Source: Hydrogenophaga sp.
Lineage (GTDB): Bacteria; Pseudomonadota; Gammaproteobacteria; Burkholderiales; Burkholderiaceae_C
Assembly (NCBI GenBank): GCA_011391595.1
Contig: JAABQG010000036.1
Span: forward strand, 1 to 38,458
Direction: 5' to 3'
Length of the DNA stretch: 38,458 bases
Shown piece by piece: positions 1-9,914 of this stretch. The notes below the pieces were generated by a model. It had not been told where the DNA came from, searched no databases, and saw only the letters and a list, made by a program, of their open reading frames with translations. Positions within the stretch are counted from its first letter, which is position 1; each line of letters starts with the position of its first letter. A program made the translations under genes and the position numbers.

Positions 1-1
1 T

Positions 2-2101
2 GGCGCACGGGGTGTGCAGGAAATCGTGATTGGCATGGCCCATCGAGGGCGTCTGAACGTGCTGGTCAACACGTTGGGCAAGATGCCCGGAGACCTGTTT
101 GCCGAATTCGACCACACTGCACCCGAAGACCTCCCTGCCGGGGACGTCAAGTACCACCAGGGCTTCAGTTCCGACGTCACCACGCCAGGGGGCCCTGTGC
201 ACCTGTCGCTGGCCTTCAACCCCTCGCATCTGGAGATCGTGAACCCGGTGGTCGAGGGCTCGGTGCGCGCCCGCATGGACCGCCGTGGCGACCGCCTGGG
301 CAACCAGGTGCTGCCGGTGCTCGTCCATGGCGATGCGGCTTTTGCCGGGCAAGGCGTGAACCAGGAAACCCTGGCGCTTGCGCAGACCCGCGGCTACACC
401 ACGGGCGGCACGGTCCACCTCATCATCAATAACCAGATCGGATTTACGACTTCGGACCCGCGCGACCTGCGTTCCACGCTGTACTGCACCGACATCGTCA
501 AGGGCGTCGAGTCTCCGGTGCTGCACGTCAACGGCGACGACCCCGAAGCGGTGGTGCTCGCGACCCGGCTGGCATTGGACTACCGGCTGGAATTCCGCAA
601 GGATGTTGTCGTGGACATCATCTGTTTCCGCAAGCTGGGCCATAACGAACAGGATACGCCCGCGCTGACCCAGCCCTTGATGTACAAGAAAATTGGCGCT
701 CACCCCGGTACCCGAAAACTGTACGCCGACCGCCTGGCGTCGCAGGGAATGGGCGATACGCTCGGCGACGATATGGCCAAGTCTTTTCGCGCCGCCATGG
801 ACGCCGGCAAGCACACGGTAGACCCGGTACTGACCAATTTCAAGAGCAAGTACGCGGTGGATTGGTCGCCATTCCTGGGAAAGAAGTGGACCGATGCCGG
901 TGACACCGCCATTCCCATGGCCGAATGGAAGCGCCTTGCAGAGAGAATCACCACGATCCCTGAAAGCGTGACGCCGCACCAGCTGGTGCGCAAGGTGTAC
1001 GACGATCGCGCTGCCATGGGCCGCGGCGACATTCCCGTGGACTGGGGCATGGGCGAGCACATGGCCTTTGCCTCCCTGGTGGCCAGCGGCTATCCCGTTC
1101 GCCTTTCGGGCGAGGACTGCGGTCGCGGCACGTTCACCCACCGGCACGCCGTGATTCATGACCAGAAGCGCGAGAAATGGGACGTGGGTACTTATGTGCC
1201 GCTGGAAAACGTGGCGGAGAACCAGGCGCCGTTCGTGGTGATCGACTCCATCCTTTCCGAAGAGGCGGTGCTGGGCTTCGAGTATGGTTACGCATCAAAT
1301 GACCCGAACACGCTGGTGATCTGGGAAGCCCAGTTTGGTGACTTTGCCAACGGTGCCCAAGTGGTGATCGACCAGTTCATCGCATCCGGCGAAGTCAAGT
1401 GGGGCCGTGTCAACGGCCTGACGCTGATGCTGCCGCACGGCTACGAGGGACAAGGGCCGGAACACAGCTCTGCGCGCCTGGAGCGCTTCATGCAGTTGTC
1501 GGCCGATACCAACATGCAGGTGGTGCAACCCACCACGGCCAGCCAGATCTTCCACATCTTGCGTCGCCAGATGGTGCGCAACTTGCGCAAGCCGCTGATC
1601 ATCATGACCCCGAAGTCGCTGCTGCGGGCCAAGGACGCAGCATCACCCCTGAGCGAGTTCACCAAGGGTGGGTTTCAGACGGTGATCGGCGAGAGCAAGG
1701 TGCTGAAGGCCGACAAGGTCAAGCGTGTCATTGCCTGCTCGGGCAAGGTGTACTACGACCTGGTCAAGAAGCGCGAGGAAAAAGGTGCCGATGACGTGGC
1801 CATTCTGCGTGTGGAGCAGCTCTATCCTTTTCCGCACAAGGTGTTTGCTGCCGAGTTGAAGAGGTTTCCCAACGCCACGGAAATCATGTGGTGCCAGGAC
1901 GAGCCGCAGAACCAGGGTGCCTGGTTCTTCATCCAGCACAACATCCACGAAAACATGCTCGAAGGCCAGCGGCTGGGCTACTCCGGTCGTGCCGCATCGG
2001 CTTCGCCGGCCGTGGGCTACTCGCACCTGCATCAGGAACAGCAGAAGGCTCTGGTTGAGGGCGCCTTTGCCAAGCTCAAGGGCTTCATCCTCACCAAATA
2101 A
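2..2101 (+). CDS. sucA: 2-oxoglutarate dehydrogenase E1 component (5' truncated by window)
   Basis: Thiamine-diphosphate-dependent E1 subunit of the 2-oxoglutarate dehydrogenase complex. It decarboxylates 2-oxoglutarate and passes the succinyl group to the lipoyl arm of SucB. The reading frame is open from base 2, so the gene begins upstream of the window; 699 C-terminal residues are present out of roughly 930-960 usual for the family. Visible hallmarks are the [11 protein letters not shown] segment near the start, the TPP-binding stretch running from [10 protein letters not shown] to [19 protein letters not shown], and the transketolase-like [13 protein letters not shown] and [19 protein letters not shown] motifs. 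The GTG at 14 is internal and not the true start. The stop is TAA at 2099-2101, and sucB follows after 44 bases, the usual odhAB order. Identification is secure. Confidence 0.97.
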   Translation, partial: GARGVQEIVIGMAHRGRLNVLVNTLGKMPGDLFAEFDHTAPEDLPAGDVKYHQGFSSDVTTPGGPVHLSLAFNPSHLEIVNPVVEGSVRARMDRRGDRLGNQVLPVLVHGDAAFAGQGVNQETLALAQTRGYTTGGTVHLIINNQIGFTTSDPRDLRSTLYCTDIVKGVESPVLHVNGDDPEAVVLATRLALDYRLEFRKDVVVDIICFRKLGHNEQDTPALTQPLMYKKIGAHPGTRKLYADRLASQGMGDTLGDDMAKSFRAAMDAGKHTVDPVLTNFKSKYAVDWSPFLGKKWTDAGDTAIPMAEWKRLAERITTIPESVTPHQLVRKVYDDRAAMGRGDIPVDWGMGEHMAFASLVASGYPVRLSGEDCGRGTFTHRHAVIHDQKREKWDVGTYVPLENVAENQAPFVVIDSILSEEAVLGFEYGYASNDPNTLVIWEAQFGDFANGAQVVIDQFIASGEVKWGRVNGLTLMLPHGYEGQGPEHSSARLERFMQLSADTNMQVVQPTTASQIFHILRRQMVRNLRKPLIIMTPKSLLRAKDAASPLSEFTKGGFQTVIGESKVLKADKVKRVIACSGKVYYDLVKKREEKGADDVAILRVEQLYPFPHKVFAAELKRFPNATEIMWCQDEPQNQGAWFFIQHNIHENMLEGQRLGYSGRAASASPAVGYSHLHQEQQKALVEGAFAKLKGFILTK

Positions 2102-2145
2102 GGCCGCCTAGACAAGCGCACTTACCCCATACCGAAAGAATTGAA

Positions 2146-3402
2146 ATGGCAATCATTGAAGTCAAAGTACCGCAGCTTTCCGAGTCCGTGGCAGAAGCCA
2201 CCATGTTGCAGTGGAAGAAAAAGCCCGGCGAGGCCGTCGCCATGGACGAGATCCTGATTGAGATCGAGACCGACAAGGTCGTGCTCGAAGTGCCGGCCCC
2301 AGCCGCTGGCGTACTGGCAGAAGTGCTGGTGGCCGATGGCGGGACCGTTGCCGCCGAGCAGCTGATCGCACGCATCGACACCGAAGGCAAGGCAAGCGCT
2401 GGCGCAGCGGTGGTGACGCCCGCGGCGGCTCCGGCAGCCCCCCCCGTGCCGGCCGCGCCAGTAGCAACCGGCGGGTCCATGGCGGGAGTGGCCATGCCAG
2501 CTGCGGCCAAGCTCATGGCCGACAACAATATGGCCGCCGGTTCGGTTGCGGGTACAGGCAAGGACGGCCGCGTGACCAAGGGTGACGTGCTGGGTGCTGT
2601 GGCGGCGCCCATGCCGGCCGCCGCTGCCTCGGTCGCCATTCCCACCGGCGTGCCAACGAAGGTGTTGCCACAAGTGGCCGCGCCCTCCATAGACCTCGGC
2701 GATCGACCTGAGCAGCGCGTGCCCATGACACGTCTGCGCGCACGTGTAGCCGAGCGCCTGTTGCAGTCCCAATCCACAAATGCCATCCTGACCACGTTCA
2801 ACGAAGTCAACATGGCGCCCGTCATGGAGATGCGCAAGAAGTTCCAGGACGCCTTCTCGAAGGAGCACGGCGTAAAGATCGGCTTCATGAGCTTCTTTGT
2901 GAAGGCCGCGGTGCACGCGCTCAAGAAGTTCCCGGTGCTGAATGCGTCGGTCGACGGCAACGACATCGTCTACCACGGCTACTTCGATATCGGTATCGCC
3001 GTCGGATCGCCACGCGGTCTGGTTGTGCCGATCCTGCGCAATGCCGACCAGATGAGCTTTGCCGAGATCGAGAAGAAAATCGCCGAGTTCGGCCAGAAGG
3101 CCAAAGACGGCAAGCTGGGCATCGAAGAGATGACAGGCGGTACGTTCTCCATTTCCAACGGCGGCACGTTCGGCTCGATGATGTCCACCCCCATCATCAA
3201 TCCGCCGCAGTCGGCGATCCTGGGAGTGCACGCCACCAAGGACCGTGCCATGGTGGAGAACGGCCAGGTCGTGGTCCGACCCATGAACTACCTGGCCATG
3301 TCCTACGACCACCGCATCATCGATGGGCGCGAGGCCGTGCTGGGTCTGGTTGCGATGAAGGACGCGCTGGAAGATCCGGCCCGCCTGCTGTTCGACATCT
3401 GA
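2146..3402 (+). CDS. sucB: Dihydrolipoyllysine-residue succinyltransferase, E2 of 2-oxoglutarate dehydrogenase
   Basis: E2 core of the oxoglutarate dehydrogenase complex, transferring succinyl from lipoyl-lysine to CoA. The 418-residue protein has one N-terminal lipoyl domain (about 1-77) with the lipoylated lysine in ETDKVVLEV (K44). An Ala/Pro-rich flexible linker follows (about 78-107), then a peripheral subunit-binding domain (about 110-150, containing [13 protein letters not shown]). The C-terminal catalytic domain ends with the active-site motif [11 protein letters not shown] (H389, D393). The start is ATG at 2146 with a purine-rich GAAAG upstream. It lies between sucA and lpdA and is presumably co-transcribed with them. 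Length and domain order are normal for the succinyl-specific family. Confidence 0.97.
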   Translation: MAIIEVKVPQLSESVAEATMLQWKKKPGEAVAMDEILIEIETDKVVLEVPAPAAGVLAEVLVADGGTVAAEQLIARIDTEGKASAGAAVVTPAAAPAAPPVPAAPVATGGSMAGVAMPAAAKLMADNNMAAGSVAGTGKDGRVTKGDVLGAVAAPMPAAAASVAIPTGVPTKVLPQVAAPSIDLGDRPEQRVPMTRLRARVAERLLQSQSTNAILTTFNEVNMAPVMEMRKKFQDAFSKEHGVKIGFMSFFVKAAVHALKKFPVLNASVDGNDIVYHGYFDIGIAVGSPRGLVVPILRNADQMSFAEIEKKIAEFGQKAKDGKLGIEEMTGGTFSISNGGTFGSMMSTPIINPPQSAILGVHATKDRAMVENGQVVVRPMNYLAMSYDHRIIDGREAVLGLVAMKDALEDPARLLFDI

Positions 3403-3419
3403 ATTTGATCAACCAAGCA

Positions 3420-3451
3420 GGACTGCCGCGCGGCGAGGCCGTGCGCGGTCC
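3420..3451 (+). other. Imperfect GC-rich hairpin between sucB and lpdA
   Basis: GGACTGC (3420-3426) can pair with GCGGTCC (3445-3451), including one G-U pair. After a bulge, a second short stem forms around CGCG/CCGTG. No T-run follows, so it is not an intrinsic terminator. It could be an mRNA processing or stability element between the E2 and E3 cistrons. This rests only on inspection of complementarity. Confidence 0.3.
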
Positions 3452-3468
3452 CCAACCGACAAAGAATC

Positions 3469-4896
<1,428 letters not shown>

Positions 4897-4919
4897 ATCA
4901 AGGATTCGGAATCACTTTT

Positions 4920-6029
4920 GTGATCAAAGCTGGCCCGGTTCGTTTGGCCTACGAAGCCGAACTCAAGGCGCGGGGTTACATCAGCGATCCAGCGCAGCTT
5001 CTTGCTGTTGACGCGCTGGAACGGTGTGCGGCTGACTGGATCGCCTTCAAAGGCAAACGATCCAACGCACTCAAGAAGCTTGTCAACAGGCCAGAAACGC
5101 CGCGCGGGGTTTACATGTACGGCGGTGTTGGGCGCGGCAAGAGCTTCCTGATGGACTGCTTCTACAGTGTCGTGCCCTTGAAGCGCAAGACACGACTTCA
5201 TTTCCATGAATTCATGCGTGAAGTTCACCGCGAACTTGGCGTATTGCAGGGCACGGTCAATCCATTGGACGAGTTGGGTCGAAGAATCTCCAGGCGGTAT
5301 CGCCTGATATGTTTTGACGAATTTCACGTTGCCGACATTACCGATGCCATGATTCTTCACCGTCTGCTCGTTGCCATGTTTGACCACGGTGTTGGTTTCG
5401 TGACCACCTCCAATTTCGAACCAGACCACCTCTATCCTGATGGATTGCATCGTGACCGCATTCTGCCGGCCATCAAATTGCTCAATGAGCGACTTCACGT
5501 AGTCAACGTCGACAACGGGACTGACTACAGGCGACGCATGCTGGAAGACATGCAGCTTTATTACACACCATTGGGTGAGCATGCGGATGCCGAAATGACC
5601 CGAGCCTTTGACCGTTTGTCGGTGACGGCTGATGAAAATCCCGTCCTGCAAATTGAAGCGCGGGAGATTCGCGCAAGGCGACGAGCGGGTGGTGTCGTCT
5701 GGTTCGATTTCAGGACAATCTGCGGCGGGCCCCGTTCACAGAATGACTACCTCGAAATTGCGACGCAGTTCCATACGGTGTTGCTCAGCGGCGTTCCGCA
5801 CATGCCAGTGCGCATGGCGTCAGAGGCCAGAAGATTCACCTGGCTGGTAGACGTACTCTATGACCGACGAGTCAAGCTGATCATGTCCGCCGCCGTCGGA
5901 CCCGATGCACTCTATTCCGAAGGCCCTTTGTCACATGAGTTTCCACGAACTGTGTCGCGGTTAAACGAAATGCAGTCGGGTGAATATCTTGCGCTTGAAC
6001 ATCGAACCGTCGATACCGGTCTGACCTGA
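4920..6029 (+). CDS. zapE: Cell division protein ZapE / AFG1-like ATPase
   Basis: AFG1/ZapE-family P-loop ATPase. In E. coli this family member associates with the divisome and destabilises FtsZ polymers; mitochondrial relatives act in protein quality control. The 369-residue protein has a Walker A motif GGVGRGKS (68-75, K74), the family-typical HFHEFM segment (about 94-99), a Walker B motif LICFDEFHVAD (about 129-139) and a sensor-like TTSNFEP. The start is GTG at 4920, 23 bases after lpdA; I see no strong ribosome-binding site and the context is weak AT-rich sequence. GC appears lower than in the sucAB genes before it. Its position directly behind the oxoglutarate dehydrogenase genes suggests read-through from that operon. 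The E. coli function is assumed by homology. Confidence 0.93.
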   Translation: MIKAGPVRLAYEAELKARGYISDPAQLLAVDALERCAADWIAFKGKRSNALKKLVNRPETPRGVYMYGGVGRGKSFLMDCFYSVVPLKRKTRLHFHEFMREVHRELGVLQGTVNPLDELGRRISRRYRLICFDEFHVADITDAMILHRLLVAMFDHGVGFVTTSNFEPDHLYPDGLHRDRILPAIKLLNERLHVVNVDNGTDYRRRMLEDMQLYYTPLGEHADAEMTRAFDRLSVTADENPVLQIEAREIRARRRAGGVVWFDFRTICGGPRSQNDYLEIATQFHTVLLSGVPHMPVRMASEARRFTWLVDVLYDRRVKLIMSAAVGPDALYSEGPLSHEFPRTVSRLNEMQSGEYLALEHRTVDTGLT

Positions 6030-6072
6030 GTTTCGACAGCCTTTGGAAGCAATCGCGTCAGTCCATGGGCAG

Positions 6073-6828
6073 TCAGAAATCTTCGATCCTGACAATGGCC
6101 AGTGAAATGTTGTCCCCGGCCCCCTTGGCCCGTGCGCGCGCCTTCTCTATCAAGAATTCGCTGGCTTCACGTGGCGTCAGCGAATCCAGAACATAGGCCA
6201 TTTCTTCCGGGGTGAAGTAGTGCCACAGACCATCGCTACAGGACATCAACACATCACCCGAACGGACTTTCGAAATGTAGTCCAAGCTGACAGAGGGCTC
6301 ATCCTCAGTTCCCAGGCAGCCCATAAGAATGTTGGACTGGGGGTGTGATTGTGCTTCCTCCTCTGTAATTTCGCCTCGGTCCACCAACGCCTGAACGTAG
6401 GAATGATCAAAAGTGCGCTTGACCATGCGACCTGAGCTGAAATGGTAGATCCGCGAGTCTCCTGCATGTAGCCAGTGTGAATCTGCGCCAGGATTGATCA
6501 GGAACAGCGCGATGGTGCTGTGCGGCTCCTGCTCGGCGGATATCGCTGTAAGGCGGATGACGATATGTGCCTCCTGGGCTATCTGCCTGAGCATGGAGGG
6601 GGCATCGTCCGTGTCTGGTGAATAGCGTTCAAAGAGCTGGCGCGCAGTCAGCATGACCTGGTCCGAAGCCTTTCGCCCGCCACTTCTGCCGCCCATACCG
6701 TCGGCGAGCACCGCCAGAAGGCAACCAGCAACGCGAGGATGGGTCAGCACGGCGACCTGATCCTGTTGATACTCCCGATCACCCTTGTGGATGCCTGTGG
6801 CTGCGATAAGTCGATAACCTGTGGTCAT
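6073..6828 (-). CDS. PP2C-family Ser/Thr protein phosphatase
   Basis: Soluble metal-dependent (PPM/PP2C) protein phosphatase of 251 residues with no membrane segment or extra domain. Metal-binding aspartates are visible in GDREYQQDQ (about 16-24), LADGMGG (D43), SCSDGLW (about 196-202) and GAGDNISL (D239). Stand-alone bacterial PP2C proteins often counteract a Hanks-type kinase or act in type VI secretion regulation (Stp/PppA-like); no kinase or secretion gene is in this window, so the substrate is unknown. It converges with zapE (43-base gap) and diverges from the YdcH-like gene (96-base gap). The start is ATG, read leftward from 6828. Confidence 0.92.
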   Translation of the reverse strand: MTTGYRLIAATGIHKGDREYQQDQVAVLTHPRVAGCLLAVLADGMGGRSGGRKASDQVMLTARQLFERYSPDTDDAPSMLRQIAQEAHIVIRLTAISAEQEPHSTIALFLINPGADSHWLHAGDSRIYHFSSGRMVKRTFDHSYVQALVDRGEITEEEAQSHPQSNILMGCLGTEDEPSVSLDYISKVRSGDVLMSCSDGLWHYFTPEEMAYVLDSLTPREASEFLIEKARARAKGAGDNISLAIVRIEDF

Positions 6829-6856
6829 GGTGGAATTGGAATTAGAGCTTCAGGAC

Positions 6857-6885
6857 TCGAAAAATCTTCAGTAAACCCGTATTAT
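6857..6885 (+). promoter_or_regulatory. Candidate sigma-70 promoter for the YdcH-like gene and yoaA
   Basis: TCGAAA at 6857-6862 (4 of 6 to the -35 consensus) and TATTAT at 6880-6885 (5 of 6 to the -10 consensus) are separated by 17 bases. They lie in the 96-base divergent gap, oriented toward the downstream pair, with a predicted start near 6892. This is pattern matching only. Confidence 0.4.
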
Positions 6886-6899
6886 TCAACGAACCTCTC

Positions 6900-6926
6900 C
6901 AAAGGCTAGCCCCTTTGTCCATTTTT
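6900..6926 (+). promoter_or_regulatory. Hairpin plus T-run in the leader of the YdcH-like gene
   Basis: CAAAGG (6900-6905) pairs with CCTTTG (6912-6917), and the loop sequence allows further GGC/GCC pairing. The run TTTTT occupies 6922-6926. The structure sits a few bases after the predicted transcription start and runs into the TTG start codon, so it resembles an attenuator or a translation-gating hairpin. It is too close to the start codon to be an ordinary end-of-operon terminator. Confidence 0.35.
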
Positions 6927-7128
6927 GCCCTTCAATTTGCACTCCCCTGGTCGACGCTTGATCGAATTGAAGATTGAGCATGCGGATCTTGACGCCTGGA
7001 TTGATCATCTGGGTCAGGAAATTCCGGCGGATGAGTTGATGCTACGCCGCCTGAAGAAGCGTCGACTGGCGCTTCGCGATCAAATCGTCCGACTTGAACT
7101 GGCGTTAGGACCCAAGGAACCGGCCTGA
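6925..7128 (+). CDS. YdcH/DUF465-like small coiled-coil protein
   Basis: Small 67-residue protein resembling the YdcH/DUF465 family, whose members are short helical proteins of unknown function. The recognisable core is RRLIELKIEHADLDAWID, followed by a basic helix LRRLKKRRLALRDQIVRLE; both look coiled-coil forming. The frame is closed by TAG at 6907-6909 and has no ATG or GTG start, so translation must begin at TTG 6925 or at a later TTG (6937, 6958). No convincing Shine-Dalgarno sequence is present. The stop overlaps the start of yoaA (TGATG), so the two genes are translationally coupled. The family call is moderate and the reality of the gene is well supported by the coupling. Confidence 0.75.
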   Translation: MPFNLHSPGRRLIELKIEHADLDAWIDHLGQEIPADELMLRRLKKRRLALRDQIVRLELALGPKEPA

Positions 7129-9131
7129 TGGAATTGCAGGAGAAGGTTGAAGGGGCATTTTTGCCGCAGGGTCCTTTGTTCAGTGCCGCAGGTCATTTTT
7201 TGCCACGTGCCGGCCAGACGCAGATGGCGCTGGCGGTCGCCAGAACGATCGAGCAGGGCGGCGCACTCGTGGTTGAAGCCGGAACCGGTGTCGGGAAAAC
7301 TTTCGCCTATCTGGTGCCCGCGCTTTTCAGCGGTGAGCGCGTCCTCCTTTCAACCGCCACCAAGACACTTCAGGATCAGCTTTTTGGAAGAGACTTGCCA
7401 GATGTGGCAACGGCGCTGGGGTTGCCGGTTCGAATGGCACTGCTCAAAGGACGAGGCAACTATCTTTGTTTGCACCGGCTGGAGATGGCGTGCCAGAGAG
7501 AAGATTTTTCCGACCCCGAACGGGCATCCGGGTTGGCCCGGATTGCGCGCTGGGCCGCCCGGACTGTTTCCGGTGACCTCGCTGAACTGCCGGAGCTTGA
7601 TGACCGGTCTGATTTGATACCAGACATCACTTCCACAAGGGAGAATTGCCTTGGAGGAGAGTGCCCCAAATTGCAGGCCTGTCATGTCATGCAGGCGAGG
7701 CGTGATGCGCTGGAAGCCGATGTCATAGTCATCAATCACCATCTTTTTTTTGCCGACCTCACGGTTCGGGAAGCAGGCATGGCGGAATTACTGCCGACGG
7801 TGAAGGTTGTCATTTTCGACGAGGCGCATCAGCTCAACGAGACTGGCGTGCAGTTTCTTGGACACCAGCTGTCAACAGGACAAATGCAGGACTTCGCGCG
7901 CGACTTGATCTCGGTCGGATCCCAGCGGGCACGCGGTTTTGCAGATTGGGAAGGCCTGGGAGAAGCCGTCTTTGGCGTGGCGGACGCTCTGAGATCCCGG
8001 TTGAGTCGTGGTGGGTCCAGCGGGCTCCGCTTGGGCTGGACAGATGACTCGTCCGAAGGCCGTGCAGTGAGTTTGTCACTCGTGGAGGTTGCCAAAGCAT
8101 TTTCCCAATGTGCAGGCGTGCTGGGCACACTGCTCGAACTGACGCCGGAATTGATCCGCCTGCATGAGCGTTCGCTCGAAATATTGCAACGTTGTGAGGC
8201 CTTCGCACGCGATTGCGAGCCCGGCGAGGTTCGGTGGATCGACCTGGGAACACAGGTAAAACTGGTGCAAGCTCCGCTGGACATCGCACTTGCCGTTCAA
8301 TCCCGGATGCTGAATTCTGATAGTGAAGAGTCGCAAGGGAGGGCCTGGATATTTACCTCCGCGACGCTCGGCGCGGATCAGGCACTGACCCGGTTCACTG
8401 AGCCCTGTGGCCTGAGTCTGGCCACGATCCTGAAGGTGGAGAGTCCGTTTGACTATGCTAGTCAGGCATCGGTCTACGTACCGCGGCACCTTGCATTGCC
8501 CAGTCATCCCGACCATAGCGCCCAGGTCGCATCCTTTGCTTGCGCCGCAGCGCGCACGCTCTCTGGGCGCACACTGTTGCTGACAACCACACTTCGCGCC
8601 ATGCGAAAAATTGGTGAGTTGTTGCGACGCGAACTCGCTGGCTCCAACGTCGAAGTTCTCGTGCAGGGCGAGTTGCAGAAGCGTCTATTGACGGAACGTT
8701 TTCGCTCAGTCGATGTGGCGCAACCAGGAGGGTTCATTCTCGTGGCTTCGGCCTCATTCTGGGAGGGGGTCGATGTACCCGGTCATGCCTTGCAACTGGT
8801 CATCATCGACAAGTTGCCATTTCCTCCGCCCAACGATCCACTGGTGGACGCGCGATCACAAAGACTGCAAGGCGAAGGTCGGAGCGCATTCCGAGATTAT
8901 TTGCTACCTGAGGCCTGCCTCGCGCTGCAGCAGGGTGCCGGCCGGCTGATTCGTCGTGAAACAGATCGCGGCATTCTGGTCGTATGCGACGCACGCCTTG
9001 TGACGAAGGGCTATGGACGACGGATCATGGCGGCCCTGCCATCGATGCGACAGCTCGAGACTGAGGCCGAGTTTCAGCTTGCCCTTGATTTGCTTACCAG
9101 AGCTTCCACCACGGCCTCGATACCGACTTGA
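7128..9131 (+). CDS. yoaA: ATP-dependent Fe-S DNA helicase, DinG/YoaA family
   Basis: Superfamily 2 XPD-like 5'-3' DNA helicase with a 4Fe-4S cluster. E. coli YoaA helps repair replication damage and binds the polymerase III chi subunit. The 667-residue protein has Walker A AGTGVGKT (51-58) and four cysteines placed like the XPD/DinG cluster ligands (C114 in NYLCLHR; C174, C179 and C185 in NCLGGECPKLQAC). It also has the DEAH box (231-234), the VINHHLFFADL segment, the helicase motif TSATLGA, SASFWEGVDVPG and QGAGRLIRRETDRG near the C-terminus. Sequence and length fit YoaA better than the longer DinG. Its ATG overlaps the stop of the preceding small gene. Its 3' end overlaps convergent bamD by 38 bases. 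Confidence 0.93.
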   Translation: MELQEKVEGAFLPQGPLFSAAGHFLPRAGQTQMALAVARTIEQGGALVVEAGTGVGKTFAYLVPALFSGERVLLSTATKTLQDQLFGRDLPDVATALGLPVRMALLKGRGNYLCLHRLEMACQREDFSDPERASGLARIARWAARTVSGDLAELPELDDRSDLIPDITSTRENCLGGECPKLQACHVMQARRDALEADVIVINHHLFFADLTVREAGMAELLPTVKVVIFDEAHQLNETGVQFLGHQLSTGQMQDFARDLISVGSQRARGFADWEGLGEAVFGVADALRSRLSRGGSSGLRLGWTDDSSEGRAVSLSLVEVAKAFSQCAGVLGTLLELTPELIRLHERSLEILQRCEAFARDCEPGEVRWIDLGTQVKLVQAPLDIALAVQSRMLNSDSEESQGRAWIFTSATLGADQALTRFTEPCGLSLATILKVESPFDYASQASVYVPRHLALPSHPDHSAQVASFACAAARTLSGRTLLLTTTLRAMRKIGELLRRELAGSNVEVLVQGELQKRLLTERFRSVDVAQPGGFILVASASFWEGVDVPGHALQLVIIDKLPFPPPNDPLVDARSQRLQGEGRSAFRDYLLPEACLALQQGAGRLIRRETDRGILVVCDARLVTKGYGRRIMAALPSMRQLETEAEFQLALDLLTRASTTASIPT

Positions 9132-9900
9132 AGCCCTGGGTCAAATACTCACTACTCGGATAATTCTTCTCTAGCACTCGCCGCGCGTCATCGCGGAGTT
9201 GCACCATGCCCAAGGCGTTGTAGGAATTCACGATGATAGCGAGCGCCTCTTCGACTGCCGGGACGTTGCTGTATTCTGCGAGCGCAATCTGTGCACGGTT
9301 GATTGCTGCAACATAGGCGCCCCGCGAGTAGTAGAAGCGAGCGACATGGACCTCGTACTGCGCCAGCGAATTAACGATGTAGGTCATACGCTGGCGGGCA
9401 TCAGGTGCGTACTTGGAATCGGGAAAACGGGTCACCAGCTCATTGAAGGCTTCAAAGGACTCCTTGGCGGCCTTCTGATCCCGCTCCGACAGGTCTTGCT
9501 GCGTATAGGATGAAAGGAATCCCAGGTTGTCGTTGAAGTTGACAATCCCCTTCAGATACATTGCGTAGTCCAAGGCGGGGCTCGCCGGATGCAACTTCAT
9601 GAAACGGTCAAGGGTGGTGATCGCCTGCGCCTTTTCGCCGCTCTTGAAGTAAGCATAGGCTTTATCAAGTTGAGCCTGTTGTGCCAGTGGGGTACCAGCG
9701 GCACGACCCTCCAGTTTTTCAAGCAGCGGAATGGCTTTGTCGTATCCACCTGAACTGATTTCGTCGCTTGCCTCGGCGTAGATCTTGTTCGGGCTCCAGC
9801 CAGCCGTATTGTCAACTGTCGTCGTGGAGCAGCCCGGTAGCAGGACAATCAGGGCGACTGTCACCCACGCCGGAACAACCGATAATTTGGCACGAAGCAT
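9094..9900 (-). CDS. bamD: Outer membrane assembly lipoprotein BamD (ComL)
   Basis: Essential lipoprotein of the BAM complex that folds beta-barrel proteins into the outer membrane, working with BamA and with BamB, also encoded in this window. The 268-residue precursor has a hydrophobic signal peptide ending in a lipobox, LLPGC, giving lipidated C24. After it come tetratricopeptide-like helix pairs, including YDKAIPLLEKLE, GEKAQAITTLDRFMKLHP, the DFAMYL-like DYAMYLKGIVNF, and FNELVTRFPDSKYAPDARQRM, which is highly typical of BamD. The start is ATG read leftward from 9900. A TATAAT -10 element lies 33 bases upstream. The last 38 bases overlap the end of yoaA on the other strand. Confidence 0.96.
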   Translation of the reverse strand: MLRAKLSVVPAWVTVALIVLLPGCSTTTVDNTAGWSPNKIYAEASDEISSGGYDKAIPLLEKLEGRAAGTPLAQQAQLDKAYAYFKSGEKAQAITTLDRFMKLHPASPALDYAMYLKGIVNFNDNLGFLSSYTQQDLSERDQKAAKESFEAFNELVTRFPDSKYAPDARQRMTYIVNSLAQYEVHVARFYYSRGAYVAAINRAQIALAEYSNVPAVEEALAIIVNSYNALGMVQLRDDARRVLEKNYPSSEYLTQGFKSVSRPWWKLW

Positions 9901-9914
9901 CAGTTACAACTTTC

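Noticed and set aside
2122..3312. 396-codon minus-strand open frame opposite sucB
   Set aside because: Fully antisense to sucB, composition typical of a shadow frame (Gly/His/Arg-rich), no recognisable motif.
7425..7445. GGTTCGAAT resembling a tRNA T-arm
   Set aside because: It lies inside the yoaA coding sequence and no acceptor or anticodon arm can be formed around it; no tRNA gene was found in the window.
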